Shown: one piece after another, positions 1-11,506 of the stretch
Position numbering within the stretch: position 1 is the stretch's first letter
Layout: each line of letters begins with the position of its first letter
Assembly (NCBI GenBank): GCA_003640385.1
Contig: RCAB01000197.1
Location: forward strand, 1 to 64,000
Length of the DNA stretch: 64,000 nucleotides
Reading direction: 5' to 3'
Source: Setaria digitata
Lineage: Eukaryota > Nematoda > Chromadorea > Rhabditida > Setariidae
The notes under the pieces: generated by a model
Seen by the model: the letters and a program-made list of their open reading frames with translations, nothing else
Databases searched by the model: none
What the model was told of the DNA's origin: nothing
Position numbers and translations under genes: made by a program

Positions 1-1
1 G

Positions 2-70
2 TTTTGGAAGACTAACTTCAATGACAGCTCTGATGATCAGTCACTCTTCGAGATTTTTCGCTCAGCTTGA
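2..70 (+). CDS. 3'-terminal exon of an unidentified gene (partial)
   Basis: An open frame runs from the window edge and stops at TGA (68-70), giving a 22-residue C-terminus that starts FWKTNFNDSSDD and ends EIFRSA. The composition is unlike the AT-rich noise that follows, and a poly(A) signal (AATAAA, 321-326) lies about 250 bases downstream, which fits a last exon plus 3' UTR. I do not recognise the protein. The 5' part lies outside the window, so frame and strand rest only on this short stretch. Confidence 0.4.
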   Translation, partial: FWKTNFNDSSDDQSLFEIFRSA

Positions 71-888
71 AATGTCCGTCACTTGCTCATATTTTTTGTA
101 AATTTAAGTACGAATTTTTCTTTTTTTAAGAAAACAAATTCTGTTTTTCCTTTTTTTTTTGTGTATATCTGTAGTGTTAAGTTAGCGTTTAAATATAAAA
201 AAAAAAAAGTAAAAATTGTATAAACGATATATGAACAATGAAAAAGGACGACAAGTTAAAAATTGATAATAATGAATACATTTATGTTTGTAATCACTAT
301 GCAAACAAAATATAACGCTCAATAAAATCATGAATTATTTGAACTTTGCTCAACGTTTCAACATTTTTATTATTTGCTTATTGAATAGCGAAGTTGCAAA
401 CGTCTTTTAGTCGTACCAAAAATATTTTGCGAAGCGATTGCTTCTTTCAAAATTTTTATTTTTTATTTTTACATTTACATTAGAAATGGAAATAAAACGG
501 TTGCAGAGAAACCGGAAAGTGATTGGAACACAACGGCATTTAGTTAATACCTTTTCTCGTCCACTGTTCTGTCCTCCGTTCCTGTCATACCCATCCAACA
601 CATTTATAATCTTCGATTGCAACTGTATAACCATTAGTTTCTTTTAATACACAAAATATGGGAAGATTATATTTTCTGATGTGTATTAATCTCCAACGAT
701 GAGTTCAAATTATTAGTATTTCTTATTATTATAATAATAATAAGTATTATTGTTATTGTTAGTACCATTAATAATTTTCACATATTCTAGCAAATTTATA
801 TTTCAAAACTCAGTTTTGTATATATAATTTTTTATTAATATTTTTTTCGTTTTAGCTGCAAGGAAAAAAAAAAAGTGAAATCCATAAA
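71..888. other. Intergenic: 3' flank of the edge gene and 5' flank of adenosine deaminase
   Basis: The stretch is AT-rich, with a poly(A) signal at 321-326 and an imperfect ATT/AAT microsatellite near 725-760. Short open frames on both strands around 407-647 overlap each other and have no coding character. A polypyrimidine stretch ending in TTTTAG (about 845-854) just upstream of the adenosine deaminase ATG could serve as a trans-splice acceptor, which is inference. Confidence 0.5.
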
Positions 889-3800
889 ATGAACGATGAA
901 ATACGTAAACAATTCGATTTCCCAAAAGTATGCATATATTTATGAATTTAAATTATTCAATAAACTTTTTTCTTAATCGCTTTAAATTTTTACATCAGAA
1001 CTTTTCTTTCCTCTTTCTTCTAACTTTTCAAATTTTGAGTCTTGTATTCCTCTAAAAAGCTAAAAGAAATTTCTTTTCTATTTCCAGGTAGAATTACATT
1101 TACATTTAGATGGAGCTATACGGCATCAAACTTTACTGGATCTTTCAATGTAAATTTTGATTACTTTTTGCACATTCTTATGAGAATTCATTTGATATTC
1201 ACTTTTAATTTTCTTTTTCGGTTGATTCATATTGAATAATTTGTTACTTACAGTGTATACTAATTTATCGCTCATTATCATCAATTATCGATTATCATTA
1301 TTATCACCAACTATCAAAATCAAAAAAATTTTTTCGACATTGAAATTGTGCAAATCAAATCAATCTCATTACAATCTTTACAAAAAAAAGCCAAAAAAAA
1401 AGCAAGATCATCAAAATTTTGAAAAGCATCTGACAGAAAAATAGCCGAAAAGGGTTAAATAACTTTAAACTCACAACACGATATGATAAGCATTTCCGTG
1501 TGGTTAATTTTAATTTTTCAGTGTGCTACTGAAACTTTCGGCAAATTTTCCCTCCTTACCTTCATATAACATAAAGTATCTGAATCCGGTTGAATTGATT
1601 TTTAATTTATTGTATTTTTAGTGATTAACACTAGTTGAATATCGAAAAAAATGATAATGATAATTATTACCATTATTATTTAACGTTTTTGCAGTGAAAA
1701 AAAGATCGATTTGAATGGTGCTAAGACGGTAGATGAAGTACGAGATCTTGTCGTCACCTATGAACCATCTAATTTATCCAAAATGCTTGAACCATTTGAT
1801 TTATTCCTTCCACTTCTTGCGTTTGTCGCAATTTTTTTTCCTTTTCTTTGTACATTGTAAAAAAAAATCCTTAAATAGAATTGATCTTTTATACGAATTT
1901 TGTAACATAAAATTTCGATAATTCATTATTTTCTAATGATATAATCAAATTTTCACAGGTTTTTTTGCTCCCATCCCCCCTCCTCACCCATCTCCTTTCT
2001 CTCACGTGACATAAAAATTAAGCTATTTGATAATATTTGTATGTTAATTCAAATTGTATCGTTGAAACTTGAAAAATTAAAGAGGTGATAAGGATGCAAT
2101 TGAACGAATTGCATATGAATTATGCGAAGATGAGGCACGAAATGGTGTCGTATATTTTGAAGCACGTTATTCGCCACATCTATTATGTAATACGGTGAAA
2201 AATACGGCTGCAAATTCGAAATATGGATTGTATATCAAAAAAGGACAAGTAAGATAATTCATTTATCAGATTTTGTTAATAGGAAATGACAGTGATTTTC
2301 TTTCAATTCTATTTCAAGTTACAATTAAAAACATGTTAAGTTTTCGTGCTAATTAGAAAGTTAGCAGCCAATTTAGCGACTAAGTTAAATAAAACTTTTT
2401 AAATTCTCATTATTCTATTCAATACTAGTAGTGGTTATGTATTTATTTCAAGATATGACTGAATTATCATTTAATTGAATCATTCATTACTAGATGATGA
2501 TGAATTGCATAGGGTGAGTGGATGAGATTGGTAGTTCCGATAACTTGAAATTTCATCTATTGGTACTAAATTTTTAGCTAGAACCACAAGGTGTTATTGA
2601 AGCGGTAAGCCGTGGCTTCATCCGTGGTGAAAAAGAATTTGGTGTAAGAGCACGGTCAATTTTATGTTGCATTCATGGATTTCATGACTGGAATGATGAA
2701 GTACTCGAGCTTGGTTTGTCTCTCACCTTTATTTGGCAATTTATTTGGAAATTCCCCTTGTTACTTCTGAATTCTTTACCAATTTAGCAACAAAACTATC
2801 AAATAAAGGAGTGGTTGGCATCGATATAGCGGGATGTTCGCTGGGAGCTGATGAACAATATCCTCCAAGTGTAAAAGATCTGTTCCAAGTTTGTTCCTTT
2901 TTTACTCATTTCATTTTATTTTTATTTTTTATTCAACATAATCACAGAAGCTGTTGCGGAAGTTTTAAATTAATTTCACAACTTTAAGAAAGTTAAATTC
3001 TAATGAAGTATCGTTTCTTGCAACTATTTTTCTAAACAAATTTGGAAAGTTATCTTTGTCACTTAGCTCATGATTTCAATTTAACTTGTGATAGTATGTA
3101 CTGATACTTAAATCTAATGTTTTTTAATTCAGGAAGCAGCTAGAAGAGGTATCCACAGGACGGTACATGCTGGTGAAAGTGGTGATGCAAAGGAAGTTGT
3201 CAATGTAGGTTGAAAAAAGTATAACTTTTAATTAGATAAATCGGTGATTTGTCTTTAAAGCAGCAGGTGAAGACTGATGTCGTGATAATAAATAAGCATG
3301 AAATGATAAGGTACAGAGGCATAACACCTGATTTTAAAAGATAATTTAAGGATAAAATTATAAGCATTAATACTCTTTTATTTACAGTATGGCAAAGGGA
3401 TAACATTGAAAATCCAAAATTTTATGAAAAATTTATTTTAAATTTTTAAATCAGGCAATTGAACAAATGCGTGCGGAACGAATTGGTCATGGTTATAGAC
3501 TACTTCGTGATGAATCTGCATATAAAAAATATGCAATTGAAAAGCGAACACATTTCGAAGCATGTATTCGATCATCCGTTATGACGGGTTCCGTACCGTT
3601 GGTATGGAATCAACATCCGGTTAAACGGCCAGTTTTTCTAAGATAATTTTTAACTTCGAACAACATTTCAACACAATACTTTTATCACAAAGCAAAAAAA
3701 AAATCTCCCCTTCCAATTTAATCGGATTCAATTACATTTCCGACAAATTCACCAAGCAAATTAATGTTAAAAGTCAAATGAAGCAAAAGAATTGTTCAAA

Positions 3801-4378
3801 AGGAAAAAAATTTTGCAAAAATTTCATTCACTTTGCAGATTTGCAACTGATGGCATAAACTTTTCATTGAGCACAGATGATCCAACATGTTTTGATAATA
3901 GTCTATTAAGCGAATATCAACTTGCTTATCAAGAAATAGGTCTCACGAAAACGCAACTTTGGCAATGTGTAAGTTATAACTTTCCCAAATTCTTTCAAAT
4001 AAAGAAAAAGGAAAAAATGATTTAATCAGAAAACAGTAAATATGACATAATGGATTGTTTTCTTAGTAACTTTATTAACTAAGATTTTCAGCAGTGACAT
4101 TAGCTATACAAGCTTTCATACAGAATCATGTAGAGATCAATCTACCCTAAGCAACATGATCCGTTTCGTCTTTTTTTTTTTTTTTTAAACAAGATTTTTA
4201 AATGACGAAAAAAATCAAAATATGGGAAAGGATAGAATCCTGATTGGCAACACTGATTAATCATCTGATTCATTAATGACACATTTGCTTGCAGAACTTG
4301 AACGCAGCCCGATCATGCTTTGCAGAAGAACCATTAAAAAGTGAAATTATTGGAATAGTGGAAGCAGCTAAAGTATAA
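889..4378 (+). CDS. ADA: Adenosine deaminase (10 exons, complete)
   Basis: This is a zinc-dependent hydrolase that converts adenosine and deoxyadenosine to inosine and deoxyinosine in purine salvage; no signal peptide is visible, so it is probably cytosolic. Exons: 889-927, 1088-1149, 1695-1820, 2083-2248, 2578-2713, 2788-2888, 3133-3204, 3455-3627, 3839-3968, 4295-4378. They sum to 1089 bases, or 362 residues, close to the usual length of the animal enzyme. Family signatures appear in order: [10 protein letters not shown] with zinc ligands H17 and H19; the YSPHLL and GVRARSILC blocks; TVHAGE with H222 and catalytic E225; RIGHGY with H246; and STDDP with D305 and D306. The ATG at 889 places the HxH motif where the family has it. 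The exon 8 donor is odd: homology demands CG|GCCAGT, a GC-AG intron, while nearby GT sites break the frame. A poly(A) signal is at 4587-4592. Confidence 0.95.
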
Positions 4379-4849
4379 CAAAAGGGAAGCGCTCAAGTTA
4401 TCAATTCAATCCATAAACTTCCAAATACATATTTTATAAAGCGAAATCACTTATTTTGTTATGAATCTAAATATCATATTTTTGGCAGTGCTAAAAAAAA
4501 AAAAAAAACTATGAAAATGATAGTAATAATGCCACAACAGTCTAGAACGATGGAAAAAAACTAAACGTCAGAACATTACAATATCAAATAAAAAGCAGAT
4601 CTAATGACTCAATTTTTTCTTATCACGCATCAGTATAATTGCCACTTCACAATAATAAATTTCATAATTTGCTCACCTTGAAAACTAGACAACACCGCAT
4701 TTCGTAAGCTCTAAGATCTACTGCAAGAAACAACCAAGAAATTTATAAACCAAATTCCGTTAAAAAAAAAAAAAAAACAGTTATAAATAAAGTATAAACA
4801 AATCCACACAAGAATATTAATCAGTGCCAGTCAAGCGTAGCAGTTTCAT

Positions 4850-5005
4850 AAAAATCTCGACACAGTAAGCGTCACATGTCAAATTGCAACCGATTCCGAA
4901 GTTGCAGTGCGATAAAAACGTCACATGCAACTTTTGAAATGTCGGGAATTCGCTAAATTTGGTTCAAATATGACATTTTTATCGTTGCAATTTGACGTAT
5001 TGCAA
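4850..5005. mobile_element. Palindromic MITE-like repeat, copy 1
   Basis: The left arm (about 4858-4925, starting GCGTCACATGTCAAATTGCA) is followed by a right arm (about 4966-5005) that reads as its reverse complement, with a gap of about 19 bases in the right arm. The same arms occur at 17585-17775 in the opposite order. A short non-coding palindrome present in two diverged copies fits a miniature inverted-repeat transposable element. No target-site duplication was established by eye, and no transposase is present. Confidence 0.55.
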
Positions 5006-6740
5006 TTTCTAAAAAAAATTCTCTATCATTGAAATAGCAAAGTAGCATAATGTAAGTGCAATGAGTGTGTAAAAGTGACAGTGATATTTTCGCTCATATA
5101 TATCGTAAAGTAAATTTTACTAGCGGATTCTATCGCAATATTTTTTCTTTGCTTACCGTTTGATGATTCTGTTTGGAAAGATTCTTTTATTAATTTCGTT
5201 GCAGAGCCTTTTTTTTCTTTCTAAACAAAGTTTGGTTTTATCCATGATTCGTATCACAATGATCGGGAACGCCATCCATGATTTGTTGTGAAATCTAAAA
5301 AGCCATTCAATACGAAAATAAGTGTCCAGTTAATTAGTGATAATTTTTTAACACCCAATGATATTTTTTATATTCGAAATCATATATCACTGCCAGCTGT
5401 AAATTTTTAAGTGGACTTAATAGTTATTCTTGCTGAAAAGTGATGAAATTTATGCTTTTTTAGTAGCCGAGTCTCTAAATTTCAATTTTGAAACTCAATA
5501 AAATTAGTCCCACATATGATACAAGCATAGCTGATACACAGTTTAAAAAAATGTAGGATAAAATGATTTTATAGAAAAGACAAATTTTTAATAAAAGGGA
5601 TTAATGAGCAATTTGGTAAACTGCGCACAAATTATCGAAAATACATGCATTCAGCAGGCATTGCAACTTTCGTTAGATTATTTGAAGTAACTCTTAAAGT
5701 TAATTTGCAAGTGTCAATGCTACTTTGCAATTCGCCGAAATCGTCGCATTGAAATGGATGCCATAAAAAAAATGTGTTTTTGTCAATTTTTTTTTTTTTT
5801 TTTTTCATTCTTTCGACTAAGAACACTTAGGAACAACGGTCATTTAATAATACTTCAGTGTTAATCATTATTAAGAATTTTTTTTTTTTGAAAGAGAGAT
5901 TCATTCTGATAAAAGGAAGTGCCAAAATGTTTCCTGAACAATATTCGAAAGATAAATTGATAAAATAAATCGAATGTTAAGTCGATGCTGGGAGAATTTT
6001 CAGTTCCAGGAGATGGTGATAGTTGCCGGAAGACTTTTCCAAACAATACCAGAAATATGAATGTTGCTGGTAGAGTTTGCCAAACAATTTCATCAGCATA
6101 AAATACTGAATCTAGATGACAATAGGATTCCGTAACTGTTTTGGGTTAAATATCGTAGTTTAATCTGACCGTTATTCACTTTCAAAGAAATGAATAATTT
6201 GTTTCTCACATCAATGATCCGTTCTTACTTTTGTTTTTTTTCTTAAAAGGTTATGTGCGGATTAAATTTCAGGTTTAAGGATTAAACTGGAAGAGTATAC
6301 TATTATTTAGAAGGCTTGCTTTTACACTTACTTTAGAAGTTATTTTTTTTTTGTCAAATTCACTTTTAACTATTTTAGGAAATTTCAAATTTCATGAATT
6401 AGTTTATTTTGAAGTCTCACGAAATAAAGTTTTATGCATCTATAAAAGAATTCAACCTATTTGGAAATTCTAATCTTGAATTTAAACAGGCGTAAACACA
6501 AACGACACATATCAAACATATTATTAGTTAACGTGGATAGTGAAGGTGACATAGTTAAGTTATAGCAATTCTCAAAAAATTGTGTTATTTTTTAAAAGTT
6601 GCGACAGTTTTCTCACGCAGAAAAATTTTTCGGCATATCATAGAGCAGCTATTGAAAAGTAAAAATTAGAATTAGACAATGCTGAATTTACTTATAATTA
6701 ATAGAATAAGGTAACCATTATGAAACGTTAATGGCATTCA

Positions 6741-6845
6741 GAAAGCTATCCAAGATGGGTTATTGCCTATGAGATGACTGATCAAGATATCTTGCGACAC
6801 TACGGATATCCAGTGCGATTAATTGCATCAGATAAGAATTTTTGG
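6741..6845 (+). pseudogene. Sulfite-oxidase-like molybdopterin domain fragment (relic)
   Basis: One frame over about 35 codons reads RWVIAYEMTDQDILRHYGYP followed by VRLIAS. This resembles the conserved block of eukaryotic sulfite oxidase in which an AYEMNG-type segment leads into an HG(F/Y)PVR(V/L) motif of the molybdopterin-binding domain. The fragment has an in-frame stop just upstream, no clean splice donor downstream, and no other recognisable part of the enzyme nearby. I infer a decayed exon. Chance resemblance over this short length is possible but unlikely given the run of matching residues. Confidence 0.45.
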
Positions 6846-7303
6846 AGTTTCCGAAACAAAAAAAAAAAATTTATAAATGTGACTACAGTATTTATTTGAG
6901 TGATACTCTTGTTCCTTAATTTGATTGATAAAGATGGCTTTTGCTGTGATTTCTATAAAAAGAGAAATTAAAGACTTGATAATCCAACTTTTAGAATTAT
7001 TGTCAAAAATTTCTTTAGAAAATAACAAAATATATATGCATTCAAAAAATGAATGCTCATGTTCGATGACACTGAATTCAAATTGTATGATGTCAAAGGA
7101 GAAGATTACCGTTTCATGTGAAATATATTTCAAATAATATTACATACTTTTTCGATTTTCATTATGACTACTAAATATTTTTTTAAAAGTAATAGACGGT
7201 TCAATCAGTAATTTTAATTTGTAAAAATATAGTGCAGGAAGGCTTAATTAATATGTTATGAGCATTATTTAATAATTTTCCTTTCTTTTCTCGCTTTACC
7301 AAG

Positions 7304-10300
7304 GATGAATTTGACGTGATGCCTGAAGTGGAGGCGGACGTGGTACTGTTCCCAATCAATGATGATAGTGGTGAAACTTGGCAAGCTGCACAGTTAGTTC
7401 AGCAACCTGGTCAAGATAATGTAAATATTTTAAATTTTTATGTCTAAATTTAATTGTCAACAAAACCAAAATGATTAAATCAGAATTTTGTAATAAAGCA
7501 CTTGCAATCATCTAAATGGTTAAATTCTCCTTTTTTTTTTTCGATTTTTTTCTCTTATTTTTTATCTTTTAATAATCTTAAAAGATCATATTTAGCTTTG
7601 GAATTTTTTCAAATAATGTGAAAATGCTAGAGTTGATATGGAAAACGACCGACAATTTATATAATACATAATCGGATATGGTATGGGGAATTTGCAATGT
7701 TCGAGGCTTGCTCAATTCCTGGTAGCTGGTTTTGATTAAAAGATTGATTGTTTTAATTTCAGTTAAGATTTTTGTAAAAATGATTTACTGATATCAACAA
7801 AAGAAAACTGAATAGACGAAGAATTGATTGATGAAAATACACTGCTTCAAAATTATAATTTTTAGAATTTTTACCTTTAAAGGAAGAAAGACGAGTAAAA
7901 GGAACGAAAAAAATGAATGAAAGTTTTCATTCCGTACTTTAAATCGTTGAGTGTTCATTGAAAAAAGCAACTATATCATTAACAGCGCCAAAAATTTGTT
8001 TTATTTGCCTTAATATTATTGCGATAGCAAATTTATCTTATCAAATCAAACATTCTTAATATTTTACCTTAATAAAATAGCACAAAAGTATGCTTTTATA
8101 TGTCTTTAACATATAAAGGCATACTATTTAACAAGAAATCAGACAACAATCATTATTGATTCGTTGCCAATTTGTTACTGACAATTGTTTTGTTCTCTTT
8201 TCATTAGTTATTATATTGAGTGTATGAAATAAAGTTAAAACTAATTTTTTTTTTTTAGTACTTCCCATACATAAATAACAAATTTTAATTTGGAGAAGGC
8301 TAAAAATTATTAAACTAAAGTAAAACATTTTCAAAAATTAGGTAAAACAAAAAAAAAAAAGGGAAAAAGAATTCTGCTGCTGTGATTTCATTGCTCATTT
8401 CCTCTCTTCAATTTCGTTTTTGTCCAATAAATTTTTTAAGAAATTTATTTGCAAGATTTTTTTTTACTAAAATTTATTAGCCTTAATTAAAAGTGAGTTT
8501 TACCGATGTTTCATCTTACTTTTGCATTCTTGAGAAAAAATATTGCATTTGATCAAATGCTTATAAAGTTCAGACATAGTATAATTCATATTTCAGAAAT
8601 TTGTAATTTAACAAGGCTTTAAATAATTCTTTTAATTTTTCACATGTAGATAAGCACATTTCCAGGAACAAAAAACTGCATAAAATTTTTTTTTCAGTCC
8701 ATTCTTCATTGTGACAGAAAAATAGTGTGTTTGAAATTCACAAATTATAATTTTTAATACACCAAAAAATTAATTTTCATGTCATTTAATTTATAGATAA
8801 ACATATTTCAAAAAGCGTTACATGTAATTAAAAAAATTGAAAGATAAATTTGAACAGCATTATTAATATTATTTAAGTGATATTTTTGAGGAAAAAAATA
8901 TAATAGCAGAATTGTTTTGCTTTTTTTTTTTTAATTATGTTAGCAATTTTTTTTTGTTTCTCCTAACACATTAATCGTGGCTTTTTTGTAACATATCTTT
9001 GCAACATTAAGAATTATCCAACAAACTCAATTATTTAAAGGTTATTTAGCAATTATAATAAAAATCAAAAAACCTTTATGGTAATATTTGTCAAAAAGAA
9101 AATTGAATCAATCATCAATAATTGTGTAATTGTGATATGTTGCAAATCTCAGTTATTTCATGATCTCCGTACCCTATCCGATTGTCTGCTGCGTCAATGA
9201 TCAATTGCTCCTCACACCAAACCTAATATTTCCATTTAATATAGATAATGATATCATTTACCCCCCTTTTTTTCTATTTATTGCATGCATTTTTATTTTT
9301 TTCTGTTTTACTGCTTTTGTCTACCTATTGCCCATATGGATAAATTGAAGGGAACGAAAAGAAAGCAGTAAGTAGTTCGACTACGTTTCAACTGTGTTAA
9401 TTTTACATTTCAATTTAATTTGTTGATTGAGTGACGGTATCTTCAATTTGCTTATATCGGCTCATTCTCTATTCCAAAACGCATGATAAAAATTGTGTGC
9501 AGTAATATGTTTTAGAAAAAAGAAATTTTACCAAAAAAGAACATAGCCCTTTGTCTGCTGGATGCATCATTCGTAAGAAAGTAATTTTTAATAATTATTA
9601 ATCTTGGTCATTGTTCTTCCGCCGTTGTTAGTCATTTTATCGCAGTGATTTTTTTCTTTTCCTGTTTGTTTCTTATTGTTTGTGTTTCACTTCTCTCTTA
9701 TGTATAATTTATGTAACTTTTTTTTTTGCTAATTGCTTGAGAACACTGATATGCTCATTACCGTACGATTCTAAAAATGAGTTCGTAATTTATTATATTT
9801 TAATGTTCATTACGTGAAAGTTTTATAGTATTCTCTTCCAGCAATTTACGACGAGCGCTATTTTCTACAGGAATGGAAACGTACGTGGAAGCTGGTCCAA
9901 CTTTCGCAGACTGAAAAACCACCTACATGAAGAGCCGCTTTATTATCAAGTACTGGAAGACTATCTTAAAAATGCGGCTAAGCTGGTATGTTTATTTTTG
10001 ATTTGTGCTGAAGAAAAGATGTTATGAAATACTAATTGTTGAACTTGCAAGTGACCACTAGATATGGGTTACATAATGGTTGTAATTCATGTAATTCATT
10101 AGAATATAAATCATAGATTTTAAATCGTAAGTGAAGAAAATAAGTCTTAAAAAAATGCTATCATTTCTTTCTTTTTCTTTTTGTATATTTTAGAGTTTAT
10201 TTTTACACATTCATTTATGAAGCATTCTTTAGGTGGGAGATTTGAGGGCAAAGTTGGAAGAAAGCGAGCGCCATGCTCGTGAAGATGAGGCGGTAGAAAT

Positions 10301-11476
10301 CGTCAGAGCTGATTTAATGCTTCGCGGAAGTCCTCCGCCATCACGAGAACAGCTAGAAGTGTTCCGTGAAATCATGGAACAGCAAAGAGAACTGCCGCGT
10401 GAGGAAGAAAATCAAAACGAGCTCATGCTTCTCATCCTCGAGTAGCAGCAACACTAACATATTTGAAGAAGAAATATTTGAAGAAGAAATGGAGGATGAA
10501 GGTGGAGGAGCAGCAATGGCCCCGACTAAACAGGGATCAGCTGGNGCACTAACAGGAATATTTGAAGAAGAAATGGAGGATGAAGGTGGAGGAGCAGCAA
10601 TGGCCCCGACTAAACAGGGATCAGCTGGGAAGATGAAGTAATGCGGATGGGCGCAAGATTCCATATGAACCACTCCTCAATTAGGAAAGTGAAGATGTGG
10701 TACCGAGAGCGCGAACAGCAGCACCACCAGATCACGACGAAGAAGTAGCAGTTCGTGAGATCGTGCTGTAAGTTTTACTTTCAGTTGTAGTGGGGATTAA
10801 AATTTCAAAGAGAATGTTTATTATCCTTGATTATAGAAGTGTTTTAGGCGTTCTCGGACTACCAGAGTCCCGGTTATGGGCAAAAGCAGAAGCGAACCGA
10901 CACCAGCAAGCCTGGAAGCCTTACAACTTCCAGCAGTTGAAGGCTTACCAGATCATCATCACCAACAGTTGCTGGTAACGCCAGAAATTGAGCCGTATAC
11001 AATGAATCGAAAGGATGACGGATCGATTATAATAGGTAAGTAAATATAGGGGATTGACTGTGTATCAGTACATAGTCAATTCCATTAATTTCAAAATGCT
11101 TATCCGAAATCCGTTAATTTCAAAATGCTTATCCGAAATCCATTAATTTCAAAATGCTTATCCGAAATCCATTAATTTCAAAATGCTTATCCGAAATTAA
11201 AAGCTGAATTTTCAGAATGTGGTTTTTGCCCAAAAGAATTTAGAACAATGAAAGGTTGGCGAATACATGTCGCAAAAAATGTACAGGCAGAACGGTTAGC
11301 TTTATTTGGGATAGTAATAATATAAGAAAGAATTTTTCTTCTGAAAAAAATTTTTGCAGATAAGCGGACAAGAAATGTGAATGAAAGCTTTATCTATTTC
11401 AAGCTTTTGTCAAAAATGCGGCCATTTTGTTGATATGCCGCATCCCAACAGTGCCGAAGAAATTGCAGCCGAATAG
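7304..11476 (+). CDS. Unrecognised acidic protein with C-terminal zinc-binding-type motifs
   Basis: Exons supported by frame and splice signals: 7304-7420 (possible start ATG 7319), 9842-9985, 10233-about 10637 (damaged), 10685-10767, 10848-11035, 11216-11294, 11404-11476. All junctions outside the damaged exon keep frame. The protein starts acidic (DVMPEVEADVVLFPINDD), has a helical charged middle (LRAKLEESERHAREDEAVE), a Glu-rich stretch, a linker with basic and His-rich parts, then CGFCPKEFRTMKGWRIH and FCQKCGHF before the stop. The first motif has C-x2-C-x12-H spacing like a C2H2 finger, but the expected last His is replaced; the CxxCGH that follows may supply ligands. The 10233-10637 exon contains a single-N gap, a duplicated segment and an apparent frameshift near 10420-10445. 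AATAAA lies 24 bases after the stop. A nucleic-acid or protein-binding role is only inference, and the true 5' end may lie further upstream. Confidence 0.65.
10453..10628. repeat. Direct duplication flanking a single N (probable assembly gap)
   Basis: Bases 10474-10544 and 10558-10628 are the same 71-base sequence, and both copies are preceded by CACTAACA. They flank one N at 10545. This is the pattern left when two contig ends that overlap are scaffolded instead of merged. It falls inside an exon of the zinc-binding-type gene and makes its reading frame unreliable here. Confidence 0.85.
11084..11197. repeat. 29-base tandem repeat, about four copies, intronic
   Basis: The unit starts ATTAATTTCAAAATGCTTAT and ends CCGAAATCC. 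Four copies are nearly identical (one A-to-G change at the start of copy two; the last copy loses its final CC). It fills most of the intron between exons 10848-11035 and 11216-11294 and ends 18 bases before the acceptor. Confidence 0.95.
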
Positions 11477-11500
11477 AGCTCTGCAACGAAGGTCGAAATA

Positions 11501-11506
11501 AATAAA
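11501..11506 (+). terminator. Poly(A) signal AATAAA
   Basis: A canonical hexamer 24 bases downstream of the stop codon at 11474-11476. It supports the 3' end chosen for the zinc-binding-type gene and implies a very short 3' UTR. Confidence 0.5.

Larger units (their letters stand above)
4379..7303. other. Intergenic, AT-rich, with repeat and relic
   Basis: Apart from the palindromic repeat at 4850-5005 and the sulfite-oxidase-like fragment at 6741-6845 (listed separately), I see no gene. The poly(A) signal for adenosine deaminase is at 4587-4592. Around 5640-5760 there is sequence of composition similar to the palindromic repeat (TTGCAA-rich) that may be an older copy. At 6000-6100 two diverged copies of a roughly 30-base segment ending CCAAACAAT lie in tandem. 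Opposed open frames at 6828-7137 occupy the same DNA and look like chance. Confidence 0.5.

Noticed and set aside
407..647. Overlapping open frames on both strands
   Set aside because: They occupy the same AT-rich DNA in opposite directions and have no family resemblance or splice context.
10233..11476. The zinc-binding-type motif as part of a non-LTR retrotransposon
   Set aside because: Such elements carry similar fingers, but no reverse transcriptase, endonuclease or poly(A) tail is present and the exons splice in frame like a host gene.
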